This document shows, piece after piece, positions 32,766-43,497 of a stretch of DNA of 64,000 nt. The notes under the pieces were generated by a model. It was not told where the DNA came from and made no database searches. It saw only the letters and a list, made by a program, of their open reading frames with translations. The translations under genes and the position numbers were made by a program. The DNA is from Georgenia sp. EYE_87. Lineage in GTDB: Bacteria > Actinomycetota > Actinomycetes > Actinomycetales > Actinomycetaceae. Numbering within the stretch: position 1 is the stretch's first letter; every line of letters starts with the position of its first letter. Location of the stretch: the NCBI RefSeq assembly GCF_023148685.1, contig NZ_JAHXNL010000020.1:1-64000 (forward strand), written 5' to 3'.

Positions 32766-33670
32766 GCCTGGCGCTGCGCCCGGGCGGACGCGTAGAGACA
32801 CACCGTGGCGGCCGTGGCGAGGTTGAGGGACTCCGCCAGGCCGTGGATCGGCACCCGGACGGCGGCGTCGCACAGGGCCCGTTCCTCCTCGGTGAGGCCG
32901 TGGGCCTCGTTGCCGAAGACCCAGACGGTCGGGCCGGTGAGGTCCGGGGCCACCAGGGCGGTCGCGCTCAGCTCGTCCTCGGCCACCGGGAGGCCGGGCA
33001 GCCCGGCGCGGTCCTGCAGGTCGTCGAGGTCCCACTCCCCCGCGCCGTCGGCCGCGAGGACCACGGGCGCGGACATGCCGCGCAGCGACGCCAGGACGGA
33101 CGCCAGGTCGTGGCCGGTGACGACGGGGAGGTGGAACAGCGAGCCGGCGGTGGACCGCACGACCTTGGGGTTGGTCAGCTCCACGCTGCCGGCGGCGAGG
33201 ACGACGGCGTCCGCGCCCGCGGCGTCGGCGGCGCGGATCACCGCGCCGGCGTTCCCCGGGTCGTTCACCCGGGCCAGGACGGCGACGAGCCGGGGGCCGG
33301 CGCCGTCGCGGAGGCCCTGGAGGTCGGCGAGGGCGGGGGTCGTCGTCGGGCCCTGCTCGTCGAGGACGGCGAGGACGCCCTGGGCGTCCTCACTCATCGC
33401 GTGGAGCACCTCGGGCGTGGCCGTGTGGACGTAGCACCCGCCGGCCCGGGCGGCCTCGAGGATCTCCGGGTGGCGTCCCGCGGCCTCCGGGGTCAGGTAG
33501 ACGTCGCGGACCTGGGCGGGCGCGTGCCGGACGGCCTCGCGCACCCCCTGGGGACCCTCGACCACGAACTGGTGGTGCCGGGAACGCGCCGAGCGCCCGG
33601 ACAGCCGGCTGACCCGTCGTACCCGCTCGGCGCGGGGGTTGGTCAGCTCGGTGTCCGGGCGCTCGGTCAT
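32762..33670 (-). CDS. TrmH/SpoU-family RNA 2'-O-ribose methyltransferase
   Basis: A 302-residue SPOUT-class methyltransferase, probably acting on rRNA. The N-terminal substrate-binding domain (about 1-130) has F-V-V-E-G-P-Q-G-V-R-E-A. The knotted catalytic domain carries N-D-P-G-N-A-G-A-V-I-R-A-A-D-A-A-G, then V-F-G-N-E-A-H-G-L and I-H-G-L-A-E-S-L-N-L-A-T-A. It lies downstream of rplT as in many actinobacteria. The gap to rplT holds a short CCTGCC hairpin, and CAGGAT is six bases before the ATG, so it may have a secondary leaderless promoter. Confidence 0.92.
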   Translation of the reverse strand: MTERPDTELTNPRAERVRRVSRLSGRSARSRHHQFVVEGPQGVREAVRHAPAQVRDVYLTPEAAGRHPEILEAARAGGCYVHTATPEVLHAMSEDAQGVLAVLDEQGPTTTPALADLQGLRDGAGPRLVAVLARVNDPGNAGAVIRAADAAGADAVVLAAGSVELTNPKVVRSTAGSLFHLPVVTGHDLASVLASLRGMSAPVVLAADGAGEWDLDDLQDRAGLPGLPVAEDELSATALVAPDLTGPTVWVFGNEAHGLTEEERALCDAAVRVPIHGLAESLNLATAATVCLYASARAQRQA

Positions 33671-33708
33671 GGCTTCATCCTGCCGCGAGGCAGGCAAGCG
33701 CCGTCGGC

Positions 33709-34089
33709 TCAGGCAGCCGGGGCGTTGACGTCCGCCGGCAGGGCCTCGCGGGCGGTGGCGACGAGCGCGTTGAACGCGGCGATGTCGGTCACGGCCAGCT
33801 CGGCGAGCATGCGGCGGTCCACCTCGACGCCAGCGGCCTTGAGGCCCTGGACGAAGCGGTTGTAGGTCATGCCCTCCGCGCGGACCGCAGCGTTGATGCG
33901 CTGGATCCACAGCCGCCGGAAGTCACCCTTGCGGGCGCGACGGTCGCGGTAGGAGTAGGTCATCGAGTGAGTGACCTGCTCCTTCGCCTTGCGGTAGAGG
34001 CGCGAGCGCTGGCCGCGGTAGCCGCTGGCGCGCTCGAGGGTCGTACGGCGCTTCTTCTGGGCGTTGACCGCCCGCTTGACGCGTGCCAC
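33709..34089 (-). CDS. rplT: 50S ribosomal protein L20
   Basis: A 126-residue L20 that binds 23S rRNA early in large-subunit assembly. The start [15 protein letters not shown] is basic and typical, with the conserved [10 protein letters not shown] and [14 protein letters not shown] start with TTAGGAG upstream. Third gene of infC-rpmI-rplT. Confidence 0.98.
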   Translation of the reverse strand: MARVKRAVNAQKKRRTTLERASGYRGQRSRLYRKAKEQVTHSMTYSYRDRRARKGDFRRLWIQRINAAVRAEGMTYNRFVQGLKAAGVEVDRRMLAELAVTDIAAFNALVATAREALPADVNAPAA

Positions 34090-34116
34090 GTCAGTCTCCT
34101 AACAGTTGGGGCGGCG

Positions 34117-34311
34117 TTACTTGCCGAGCAGCTTCTTGATCGTCCGGACGTCGGCGGGCGCGACGGCCTGGTCCTGCGAGAGGCGGCGGGTCCGCTTGCT
34201 CGACTTGTGCTCGAGCAGGTGGCGCTTGTTGGCCTGCTCGCGCATCAGCTTCCCGCTGCCGGTGACCCGGAAGCGCTTCTTGGCACCGGAGTGCGTCTTG
34301 TTCTTCGGCAT
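34117..34311 (-). CDS. rpmI: 50S ribosomal protein L35
   Basis: A 64-residue L35 with the expected [14 protein letters not shown] start and [15 protein letters not shown] core. Start ATG has GAGGGAC upstream. It is placed between infC and rplT as usual. Confidence 0.98.
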   Translation of the reverse strand: MPKNKTHSGAKKRFRVTGSGKLMREQANKRHLLEHKSSKRTRRLSQDQAVAPADVRTIKKLLGK

Positions 34312-34406
34312 GTCCGTCCCTCTGTCGTCCGCGCCGCCTCGACGGCGCAGATCTGTCCTGCCCTGGACCCGGTGGGACCCAGGGCGTCTTGCACGTTTCG
34401 TGACCG

Positions 34407-35060
34407 TCAGGCGGTCTCGGTCGCCGTCCCCGTCTCGGGGGCGTCGGCCGGGGCACCGGCGTCAGCGGTCGCGGCACCCTCGTGCCGCTCGGCCTTCTTC
34501 GCTGCCCGCTCCTCCTCGCGCTTGCGGCGCTGCTCGACCATGGCCTCGGCCTTCTTCTTGTGCGGCCCGATGACCATCGTCATGTTGCGCCCGTCGAGGC
34601 GCGGGGAGGACTCGACCGAGCCCAGGTCGGCGACGTCCTCGGCCAGCCGCTGCAGCAGCCGCATGCCCATCTCGGGGCGGGACTGCTCGCGGCCGCGGAA
34701 CATGATCATGACCTTGACCTTGTCGCCGCCCTTGAGGAACCGCACCACGTGACCCTTCTTGGTCTCGTAGTCGTGCGGGTCGATCTTCAGGCGGAACCGG
34801 ATCTCCTTGAGCACGGTGTTCGCCTGGTTGCGACGGGCGTCGCGCTCCTTGATCGCCGACTCGTACTTGAACTTGCCGAAGTCCATGAGCTTGGCGACAG
34901 GCGGGTGCGCGTCCGGCGCGACCTCGACCAGGTCGAGGTCGGCCTCCTGCGCCAGGCGCAGGGCGTCCTCGACCCGGACAACGCCGACCTGCTCACCTGC
35001 GGGGCCGACGAGCCGGACCTCGGGAACGCGGATCCGGTCGTTGATGCGGGGCTCGCTGAT
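34407..35060 (-). CDS. infC: translation initiation factor IF-3 with a likely ATC start codon
   Basis: A 217-residue IF-3, which binds the 30S subunit and rejects non-canonical initiation. The N-domain begins [14 protein letters not shown], and the C-domain contains K-K-G-H-V-V-R-F-L and the M-F-R-G-R-E motif. No ATG, GTG or TTG precedes the homology at a usable place. GAGGAG at 35072-35067 lies exactly six bases before an in-frame ATC at 35060-35058, so that is the probable start. Non-canonical starts are known for infC and give negative autoregulation. The nearest in-frame ATG is in the leader at 35279. The tail (~35 residues) is Ala/Glu-rich. Confidence 0.9.
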   Translation of the reverse strand: MSEPRINDRIRVPEVRLVGPAGEQVGVVRVEDALRLAQEADLDLVEVAPDAHPPVAKLMDFGKFKYESAIKERDARRNQANTVLKEIRFRLKIDPHDYETKKGHVVRFLKGGDKVKVMIMFRGREQSRPEMGMRLLQRLAEDVADLGSVESSPRLDGRNMTMVIGPHKKKAEAMVEQRRKREEERAAKKAERHEGAATADAGAPADAPETGTATETA

Positions 35061-35318
35061 GCTGTGCTCCTCTACGTCGTCGCTCGCGACCGCTGTAGGA
35101 CGAAGAAGGCCTCCGTCGTGCAGTCGCACGCGGAGGCCTCGAGGTCTGTGCCGCACGTGGACGCCTGAGGCGGCCCCGTACGGGCACGGCCGAGGGCGAG
35201 CCCTCGGCGACCTGAACCCGGACTCTGTTCCGCCTGGCGGCGGTGCGAGACCAAGGTGGGAGAATCTCCGCTTGCGCACCAGGGACTGCTCCCTGGCCGG
35301 TCAGTGGACAAGACTAGC
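35061..35318 (-). promoter_or_regulatory. infC promoter and long structured leader with a terminator-like hairpin
   Basis: A TAGTCT -10 (35316-35311 on the minus strand) implies a leader of about 245 bases. The leader has a CCAGGGA/TCCCTGG hairpin (35279-35296). It also has a long hairpin at 35107-35139: 9-bp stem AGGCCTCCG/CGGAGGCCT, with an inner CGTGC/GCACG stem, followed on the transcript by TTCTTCG. That second hairpin looks like an attenuator placed about 47 bases before the start codon. Attenuated infC leaders controlled by L20 are known in Firmicutes; a similar role here is inference. Confidence 0.6.
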
Positions 35319-35423
35319 ACGGGCGACGACGGCGGGCCGGGGCGAGGTGCGTGGTCCCGGCCACAGCCGCGCGCGACGGCGGGACGCGGGTTCCCGCCGA
35401 CGTCCCCTCGGCCAGCCCGTCGG
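35319..35423. other. intergenic space between nadE and the infC promoter
   Basis: With the infC leader this makes a 363-base stretch without a protein gene. The part nearest nadE is GC-rich sequence in which I see no gene and no clear terminator. Confidence 0.5.
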
Positions 35424-37520
<2,097 letters not shown>

Positions 37521-37572
37521 ACGGCCGAGTCTGTCAGGGCGCGGCGCTCCCGCGCCTCCCGAGCGCGCGCCC

Positions 37573-37612
<40 letters not shown>

Positions 37613-37619
37613 GCACCGG

Positions 37620-38480
37620 TCAGGCGACCTGGGTGGGTGCGAGCTCGAGGGAGTCGACGCGCTCGCGCAGCACCGGGTGCTCCGACAGGGCGCGGCTGGT
37701 CCGCGCCACCACGTCGCGCAGCTGCTCCGGGCCCAGGCCGGCCCGGACGGCGACGACGACCCGCAGCTCGGCGGTGCCGCCGCGCTCCAGCCGGACGCCG
37801 ACCAGCTCGGTGATGCCGCGCAGCGCCTCCACCGCCACGGCCGGCAGCTCGGGGTCGGCCCAGGACGGCGTCCACGGCAGCTGCTGGGCGAGCGCCCACA
37901 CGGCCGGGCGCGGCACGAGGACGGTGACGTCGCTGCCGGGGTCGAGGACGAGCAGCGAGTCGCTCTCTCGCACGGCGGACAGCGCGGCGCGGGTGGCCTC
38001 GACCGGGACCGGCCGCGAGCCGGGGTTCCAGGCCTGCATCGCCGCGACGGAGGAGAAGACGGGCAGGGCGGAGCGGCCGTCGGGGGCGCGCACCGAGACC
38101 ATGGCCGCGGACGCCATGGCGTCGCCGCTGCGGTCGCCCGTCCTGAACTTGTCCGCCGCGTGCGGGGCGACGTTGCCGTCGTCGTCCGTGCCCGGGTGCT
38201 CGTGCGCCACGACCGGCACGATGACGCGGCCGGTCCGCATCGCCTCGACGACGGCGACCACGCGTGCGCCGTCGTCCTCCTGCGCGAGGGCGGCCGCCAT
38301 GGCGGGCTGGACCCGTCCGTCGTCGCCGGAGAAGGGGTTCGGCCTGAGCGCCCGGCCCGCCCAGGGCTGCCCGGCCGAGTCGGTCAGCGGGAGCCCGTGG
38401 CCGTGGCCGTGGCCCTGGCCGTGAGCGGCGTGGCCGCCCGGCTCCGTGCCGTGGCCGTGGGAGTCGTGCTGCGCGGTCAC
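37620..38480 (-). CDS. SseB-family protein with a histidine-rich N-terminus
   Basis: A 286-residue protein with an SseB-type N-terminal domain ([15 protein letters not shown] and the [10 protein letters not shown] segment near residue 140). The function of the bacterial family is poorly defined. The first 28 residues hold eight His, mainly as G-H-G-H-G-H, which could bind metal or act as a His-codon-rich stretch. The GTG start overlaps the priA stop (GTGA), so it is coupled to the histidine operon. Confidence 0.8.
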   Translation of the reverse strand: MTAQHDSHGHGTEPGGHAAHGQGHGHGHGLPLTDSAGQPWAGRALRPNPFSGDDGRVQPAMAAALAQEDDGARVVAVVEAMRTGRVIVPVVAHEHPGTDDDGNVAPHAADKFRTGDRSGDAMASAAMVSVRAPDGRSALPVFSSVAAMQAWNPGSRPVPVEATRAALSAVRESDSLLVLDPGSDVTVLVPRPAVWALAQQLPWTPSWADPELPAVAVEALRGITELVGVRLERGGTAELRVVVAVRAGLGPEQLRDVVARTSRALSEHPVLRERVDSLELAPTQVA

Positions 38481-39211
38481 GGCCGTCCCGCGACGTCGAG
38501 CGCCTGGGAGAGGGTGAACGCACCGGCGTACAGCGCCTTGCCGACGATGGCGCCCTCGAGCCCCACCTCGGTGAGGCCGCGGAGGGTCTCGATGTCGTGC
38601 AGGTTCGCCACGCCGCCGGAGGCGACGACGGGGGCGTCGGTGCGGGCGCACACCTGCCGGAGCAGCTCGACGTTCGGGCCACGCAGGGTGCCGTCCTTGG
38701 TCACGTCGGTGACCACGTAGCGGGCGCACCCGTCGGCCTCGAGGCGCTCGAGCACCTCCCACAGGTCGCCGCCCTCCTTGGTCCAGCCGCGGGCGGCGAG
38801 GGTCGTGCCACGCACGTCCAGACCGACGGCGATGCGGTCGCCGTGGCGGGCGATGGCCCGTGCGGTCCACTCGGGGTTCTCCAGCGCCGCGGTGCCGAGG
38901 TTGACCCGGCGCGCGCCGGAGTCGAGGGCACGCTCGAGGGAGTCGTCGTCTCGAATGCCTCCCGAGAGCTCGACCTGCACGTCCAGCTCGGCCACGATGC
39001 GGGCGAGGAGCTCGTGGTTCGAGCCACGCCCGAACGCGGCGTCGAGGTCGACGAGGTGGATCCACTCCGCGCCCTCCTCCACCCAGGCGGCGGCGGCCTC
39101 GGCCGGGTCGCCGTAGGCGGTCTCGGACCCGGCCTCGCCCTGGAAGAGGCGGACGGCCTGCCCCTCCACGACGTCGACGGCGGGCAGCAGCTCCAGGCGC
39201 GGTGCGCTCAT
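38477..39211 (-). CDS. priA: PriA: bifunctional HisA/TrpF isomerase
   Basis: A 244-residue TIM-barrel isomerase. In actinobacteria lacking trpF this enzyme acts in both histidine (ProFAR isomerase) and tryptophan (PRA isomerase) synthesis. The N-terminus [18 protein letters not shown] and the phosphate-binding segments S-G-G-I-R-D-D and S-G-G-V-A are seen, with catalytic Asp residues in P-A-V-D and V-T-D-V-T-K-D-G-T. The Arg in the F-Q-G-E-A-G-S-E loop region fits PriA. ATG chosen for GAGGAAGAGAG upstream. Dual activity is inferred from the family. Confidence 0.92.
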   Translation of the reverse strand: MSAPRLELLPAVDVVEGQAVRLFQGEAGSETAYGDPAEAAAAWVEEGAEWIHLVDLDAAFGRGSNHELLARIVAELDVQVELSGGIRDDDSLERALDSGARRVNLGTAALENPEWTARAIARHGDRIAVGLDVRGTTLAARGWTKEGGDLWEVLERLEADGCARYVVTDVTKDGTLRGPNVELLRQVCARTDAPVVASGGVANLHDIETLRGLTEVGLEGAIVGKALYAGAFTLSQALDVAGRP

Positions 39212-39224
39212 GTGTCTCTCTTCC

Positions 39225-39869
39225 TCAGCGGCCCAGGGAGGTGACCCAGTTGCGCAGCAGCTGGGCACCTGCGTCGCCGGACTTCTCGGGGTGGAACTGG
39301 GTTGCGCTCAGCGCGCCGTTCTCGACGGCGGCCACGAACGGCACGCCGTGCTCGGCCCACGTCACCAGGGGCGGCTCCAGCGGGGAACCGCCGCCCAGGG
39401 CCGCGGCCGGGTCGGTCTGCACGGCGTAGGAGTGGACGAAGTAGAACCGTTCGTCCGCGACGCCGTCGAAGAGGACCGACCCCTCCGGGGCGCGGACCGG
39501 GGACCAGCCCATGTGAGGCACCACGGGGGCCTCGAGCCGGACCACCTCGCCCGGCCACTGGTCCAGGCCCGGGGTGCGTACTCCGTGCTCGTCGCCGGCG
39601 GTGAACATCACCTGCAGGCCGACGCAGATGCCCAGGACCGGGCGTCCGCCGGCGAGGCGGCGCTCGATGAGCTGGTCGCCGCGCACGGCACGCAGCTGCT
39701 CCATGACGGCGGCGAAGGCGCCGACGCCGGGCACGACGAGGCCGTCCGCCTCCGCGACGGCGGTGGCGTCCGCGGTGAGCTCGACGTCGGCACCCACGCG
39801 CTCGAGCGCGCGCACGGCGGAGCGGACGTTCCCCGAGCCGTAGTCCAGGACGACGACGCGGCGGCTCAC
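39225..39869 (-). CDS. hisH: imidazole glycerol phosphate synthase, glutaminase subunit
   Basis: A 214-residue class-I glutamine amidotransferase that supplies ammonia to HisF. It contains D-Y-G-S-G-N-V-R-S near the start, P-G-V-G-A-F, the nucleophile region G-I-C-V-G-L-Q near residue 97 and the catalytic pair F-H-P-E-K-S-G near residue 198. GTG start overlaps the stop of the preceding unknown gene. hisF is not in the window next to priA. Confidence 0.95.
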   Translation of the reverse strand: MSRRVVVLDYGSGNVRSAVRALERVGADVELTADATAVAEADGLVVPGVGAFAAVMEQLRAVRGDQLIERRLAGGRPVLGICVGLQVMFTAGDEHGVRTPGLDQWPGEVVRLEAPVVPHMGWSPVRAPEGSVLFDGVADERFYFVHSYAVQTDPAAALGGGSPLEPPLVTWAEHGVPFVAAVENGALSATQFHPEKSGDAGAQLLRNWVTSLGR

Positions 39870-40603
39870 GGCTTCCTCCGGCGCAGGCCGCGCCCGAACA
39901 TCCGGGCGGCCTTCCACCGCGGCAGGGTGCCGGAGCGCTGGTGGCCCTTGACGGCGTCGGGGCGCGTGCGGCCGAGGATGAGGTCCTCGATCACCTGGTC
40001 CGCGCCGGCGAGGATGAGGCCCGCCGGGACGTCACCCTCGGGCTCGCCCGAGGTGTACCGCCGGGCGCTGACCTGGCCCGAGAGCCCCGCCTCGATGCCG
40101 ACGTCGGTGGCGAGGTCGGCCACGAGCAGCACGACGCCGGCCCGGGAGAGCCGCGAGAGGTTCTTCGCGAGGTCCTCGGCCTCGGGCGGGAACCCGCCCT
40201 CCTCCCCGCCGAGCAGCTGGGAGATGTCCCAGTCGTCGGCGGGCGCCTTGGGGGCGACCTCGAGCGCGGCGACCGCGCCGGAGGAGGAGGGGACGACGTC
40301 GACGTCGATGCCGGCCATGGCGCACAGACCCGCCAGGGCGGGCGCGGACGCGACGGGCGTCAGGACCAGGGCGAGCTTGCCGGGGATGGTGGGGGCGGCG
40401 GGTGCGGCGGGTGCGGATGCCTCGGTGGCGGGGTCGCCGGCCGTCGCGCCGTCGTCGGTCCGGTCGCTCGGTGCCCCGCCGTCCTCGGACCCGCGGGCGG
40501 GTGCGTCGGCCTCCGGCACGTCGTCGAGGGCGCGCAGCATCCGCTCGACGTCGGCCTCGGTCAGCGGGGCGTCGTCGCCGCGCGGGTCGCCGGGACTGGT
40601 CAC
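39866..40603 (-). CDS. hypothetical protein embedded in the his operon
   Basis: A 245-residue protein I cannot assign. The first ~70 residues are acidic, Ala/Asp/Pro-rich and look disordered. A central region has L-A-L-V-L-T-P-V and [16 protein letters not shown], like a beta-alpha fold. The tail is strongly basic with [14 protein letters not shown]. Both ends overlap neighbours (GTGA with hisB and hisH), so it is made with the histidine enzymes. Genes of unknown function at this place occur in other actinobacterial his operons (from memory). Confidence 0.7.
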   Translation of the reverse strand: MTSPGDPRGDDAPLTEADVERMLRALDDVPEADAPARGSEDGGAPSDRTDDGATAGDPATEASAPAAPAAPTIPGKLALVLTPVASAPALAGLCAMAGIDVDVVPSSSGAVAALEVAPKAPADDWDISQLLGGEEGGFPPEAEDLAKNLSRLSRAGVVLLVADLATDVGIEAGLSGQVSARRYTSGEPEGDVPAGLILAGADQVIEDLILGRTRPDAVKGHQRSGTLPRWKAARMFGRGLRRRKP

Positions 40604-41235
40604 AGAGCTCCCTTCGTGGAGGGCACGCCCTCGACGCGCGGGTCGAGGGCGACGGCGGCGCGCAGCGCGCGCGCGAGCGCCTTGAACTGGGCCTCGACGA
40701 TGTGGTGCGGATCGCGGCCGGACAGCACGCGAACGTGCAGGCAGATGCCGGCGTGGTGCGCGATGGACTCGAGGACGTGACGCGTCAACGAGCCGGTGAA
40801 GTGACCGCCGATGAGGTGGTACTCCTGCCCGGCGGGCTCGCCGGAGTGCACGAGGTAGGGCCGGCCGGACACGTCCACGACGGCCTGCGCGAGGGCCTCG
40901 TCGAGCGGGACGAGGGCGTCGCCGAAGCGGGCGATGCCCTTCTTGTCCCCCAGCGCCTGGCGCAGCGCCTGGCCCAGGCTGATCGCGACGTCCTCGACCG
41001 TGTGGTGGGCGTCGATGTGGGTGTCGCCGGTGGCCTGCACGGTGAGGTCGATGAGCGAGTGCTTGCCCAGCGCGGTGAGCATGTGGTCGTAGAACGGCAC
41101 GGTGGTGGAGATGTCCGTCCGCCCGCTCCCGTCGAGGTCGATCTCGACGACGACGTCGGACTCCGACGTCGTGCGCGCCACGCGCGCCGTCCGCCGCCCG
41201 GTCTGCGTCTGCTCTGCCTGCGTCTGCACGGTCAC
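40600..41235 (-). CDS. hisB: imidazoleglycerol-phosphate dehydratase
   Basis: A 211-residue monofunctional HisB that dehydrates imidazoleglycerol phosphate. The metal-binding motifs are present: F-Y-D-H-M-L near residue 50, [10 protein letters not shown] near 73-82, H-H-A-G-I-C-L-H-V and [11 protein letters not shown] near 180. GTG start overlaps the hisC stop. No HisB phosphatase domain is fused. Confidence 0.96.
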   Translation of the reverse strand: MTVQTQAEQTQTGRRTARVARTTSESDVVVEIDLDGSGRTDISTTVPFYDHMLTALGKHSLIDLTVQATGDTHIDAHHTVEDVAISLGQALRQALGDKKGIARFGDALVPLDEALAQAVVDVSGRPYLVHSGEPAGQEYHLIGGHFTGSLTRHVLESIAHHAGICLHVRVLSGRDPHHIVEAQFKALARALRAAVALDPRVEGVPSTKGAL

Positions 41236-42383
41236 CAGCCCAGCACCTCCTCCAGCGCCGCCCGGAAGGCGGCCGTCTCCTGCGGCGTCCCGACGGACAC
41301 GCGCAACCAGCCCTCGGGCCCGACCTCGCGGATCAGGACGCCGCGTTCCAGCAGACCATTCCACACCTCGTGGCGGTCGGGGAAAAGTCCGAACAGGACG
41401 AAGTTCGCGTCCGAGTCGGCCACGCGCAGCCCGTGCCCGCGCAGCCATTCCACCAGTTCGTCGCGCTCGGCGCGCAGCGAGGCGACCTGGCTCATGAGCT
41501 CGTCCCGGTGGCTCAGGGCGGCGAGCGCCGCGGCCTGGGTCACCGCGGAGAGGTGGTACGGCAGGCGCACCACGCGCAGGTGGTCCACCAGGGTCGACGT
41601 CGCGGCGAGGTAGCCCAGCCGGAGCCCGGCCATGCCGAACGCCTTGGACATCGTGCGGGACACGGCCAGGTGGGGGTGACGGTCCAGCACAGTCAGGGCG
41701 CTGGAGACGCCCTCCCGGCGGAACTCGCCGTAGGCCTCGTCGACGACGACGACGGCCGCCGTGGGGGCGCCGTCGTCCGCCTTGGGTCCCGCCGTCGCGG
41801 CCGCCTCGCAGATCGCCTCGACGGCCTCCAGCGGCAGCGCGGTGCCGGTGGGGTTGTTGGGGCTGGCCAGGAGGATGACCGCGGGCCGGTGCTCGGCGAT
41901 CTGCTCGCGCGCGTGGTTGAGGTCGAGGGTGAAGTCCTCCGCGCGGCGGCCGGCGACCCACTCGGTCAGGGTGTCGCGGGCGTACTCGGGGTACATCGAG
42001 TAGGTGGGTGCGAAGGACAGCACCTTGCGCCCCGGGCCGCCGAAGGCCTGGAGCAGGTGGAGCATGACCTCGTTGGAGCCGTTGGCGGCCCAGATCTGCG
42101 ACGCCGCGAGCGAGACCCCGGACTCGACGCGCAGGTACTCGGCCAGCTCGGCGCGCAGCTCGTGGAAATCGCGGTCGGGGTAGCGGTTCAGCCCGTGCGC
42201 GGCCCTGGCCACGGCGTCGGCGATGTCCGCGACGACCGCCTCGGACGGCGGGTACGGGTTCTCGTTGACGTTGAGCAGCACGGGGACGTCCAGCTGCGGC
42301 GCACCGTAGGGCTCGAGGCCCTCCAGGCCCGGGCGCAGCGGCAGGCGGACCTGCGCGGTGGGGGTCTCGGCGGGGGTGGTCAC
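41232..42383 (-). CDS. hisC: histidinol-phosphate aminotransferase
   Basis: A 383-residue class-I/II PLP transaminase that forms histidinol phosphate. N-x-N-E-N-P-Y near residue 40, A-N-G-S-N-E-V, S-P-N-N-P-T-G, and the PLP Lys in [17 protein letters not shown] are visible. GTG start at 42383 has no Shine-Dalgarno. A perfect TAGACT (42396-42391) lies seven bases before it, the clearest leaderless promoter in the window. hisD, its usual upstream partner, is 5 kb away. Confidence 0.95.
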   Translation of the reverse strand: MTTPAETPTAQVRLPLRPGLEGLEPYGAPQLDVPVLLNVNENPYPPSEAVVADIADAVARAAHGLNRYPDRDFHELRAELAEYLRVESGVSLAASQIWAANGSNEVMLHLLQAFGGPGRKVLSFAPTYSMYPEYARDTLTEWVAGRRAEDFTLDLNHAREQIAEHRPAVILLASPNNPTGTALPLEAVEAICEAAATAGPKADDGAPTAAVVVVDEAYGEFRREGVSSALTVLDRHPHLAVSRTMSKAFGMAGLRLGYLAATSTLVDHLRVVRLPYHLSAVTQAAALAALSHRDELMSQVASLRAERDELVEWLRGHGLRVADSDANFVLFGLFPDRHEVWNGLLERGVLIREVGPEGWLRVSVGTPQETAAFRAALEEVLGW

Positions 42384-42400
42384 GGAGGGAAGTCTAGGCC
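42384..42400 (-). promoter_or_regulatory. hisC leaderless promoter (-10 TAGACT)
   Basis: The minus strand reads TAGACT, then TCCCTCC, then GTG of hisC. The spacer is pyrimidine-rich, so it cannot be a ribosome site. The same layout (TAGACT plus six bases) occurs at hisD, suggesting the split his genes keep matching promoters. Confidence 0.6.
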
Positions 42401-42479
42401 GCGCCCGCGCGGGGTCCGTGCCCGCGTCCGGCCGGGGAGACGTGACGTGAGCGGCGCCACGGCCGGCGTGCGTGCAGGC

Positions 42480-42551
42480 GGTCCGGCGGGCGGCCCGGCA
42501 GTCGGTCCGGCGGGCGGTCCGGCGGGCGGTCCGGCGGGCGGTCCGGCGGGC
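42480..42551. repeat. 12-bp tandem repeat, six copies, at the tam 3' end
   Basis: Units of GGTCCGGCGGGC start at 42480, 42492 (diverged), 42504, 42516, 42528 and 42540. The array stops six bases before the tam stop codon at 42557 and lies about 80 bases upstream of the hisC promoter. Confidence 0.92.
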
Positions 42552-42556
42552 GGCCG

Positions 42557-43369
42557 TCAGGCGCGGCGGTGGCCGACGGCGAAGATGCGCCGGAACGGGA
42601 GCGCGACCCCCATCGCCGAGCGCGGGTAGGCGGCCGCGAGCGCCGCGGCGTACCGGTCGAGGAGGTCCGCCTCGCGCGCGGGGTCGAGCCGTCCGAGCAC
42701 CGGCCGCAGCCCGGTGCCGCGCATCCACTCCAGGACAGGGTTGTCGAGCTCGCCCGCGGGGTCGAGCAGGTGGAGGTAGGTGGTCTCCCAGGCGTCGACG
42801 GCGCACCCGGCCGCGTGCAGCGCCGCGGCGTAGCCGACCGGGTCCGCCGCCCCGTCCTTGCGCAGCAGCAGCTCGGAGAGCTCCGGCCCCTCGGGGAGCC
42901 GCTCGACCAGGTCGCGCAGGAGCGTGTGGTTCGGGGCGTCGGCGTTGCCGGGCACCTGCAGGGCGAACCAGCCGCCGGGCGCCAAGTTCTCCACCCAGCC
43001 GCGCAGCAGGTCCAGGTGCCCGGGCACCCAGTGCAGCACCGCGTTCGTCAGGACGACGTCCGGCCGGCCCGGCGTCCGCCAGGTGGTGATGTCGGCCTCC
43101 ACCCACTCGATCCGCCCGTCGGGGTCGGAGCGGCGGGCACGCTCGAGCATCTGCGGCGAGGAGTCGACGCCGACGACGCGCGCACGCGGCCAGCGGGCGG
43201 CGAGCGGGCGGGTGGAGGCGCCGGTCCCGCAGCCGAGGTCGACCACGAGCGCGGGGTCGCGCGCGCCCACCCGGGCGAGGAGGTCCTCGACCGGACGGGC
43301 GCGGTGCGCGGCGAACTGCTCGTAGGCCGTGGCGTCCCACGTGGTGCGCGCGCCCGTCTGCTCGGTCAT
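42557..43369 (-). CDS. tam: trans-aconitate 2-methyltransferase-like SAM methyltransferase
   Basis: A 270-residue class-I methyltransferase. The SAM-binding motif V-V-D-L-G-C-G-T-G-A-S-T is near residues 41-52. It is followed by V-G-V-D-S-S-P-Q-M-L-E-R-A, the N-A-V-L-H-W-V-P-G-H segment typical of Tam and F-A-L-Q-V-P-G-N. Tam methylates trans-aconitate, an inhibitor of aconitase. ATG at 43369 has CAGCAT six bases upstream, with no Shine-Dalgarno. It is divergent from the RecQ gene. Confidence 0.87.
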   Translation of the reverse strand: MTEQTGARTTWDATAYEQFAAHRARPVEDLLARVGARDPALVVDLGCGTGASTRPLAARWPRARVVGVDSSPQMLERARRSDPDGRIEWVEADITTWRTPGRPDVVLTNAVLHWVPGHLDLLRGWVENLAPGGWFALQVPGNADAPNHTLLRDLVERLPEGPELSELLLRKDGAADPVGYAAALHAAGCAVDAWETTYLHLLDPAGELDNPVLEWMRGTGLRPVLGRLDPAREADLLDRYAAALAAAYPRSAMGVALPFRRIFAVGHRRA

Positions 43370-43497
43370 GGCGTCATGCTGGCGCATCCGGTGGCCTCGT
43401 GCCCACAGGCACCGCGCCACGGGTAACGGGTGTGGGCGGGCCGCGAGAGGGTGGGGCCGTTCGTGAGAGCGTGGAGGGTCCGAGGAGAGGGAGCACC

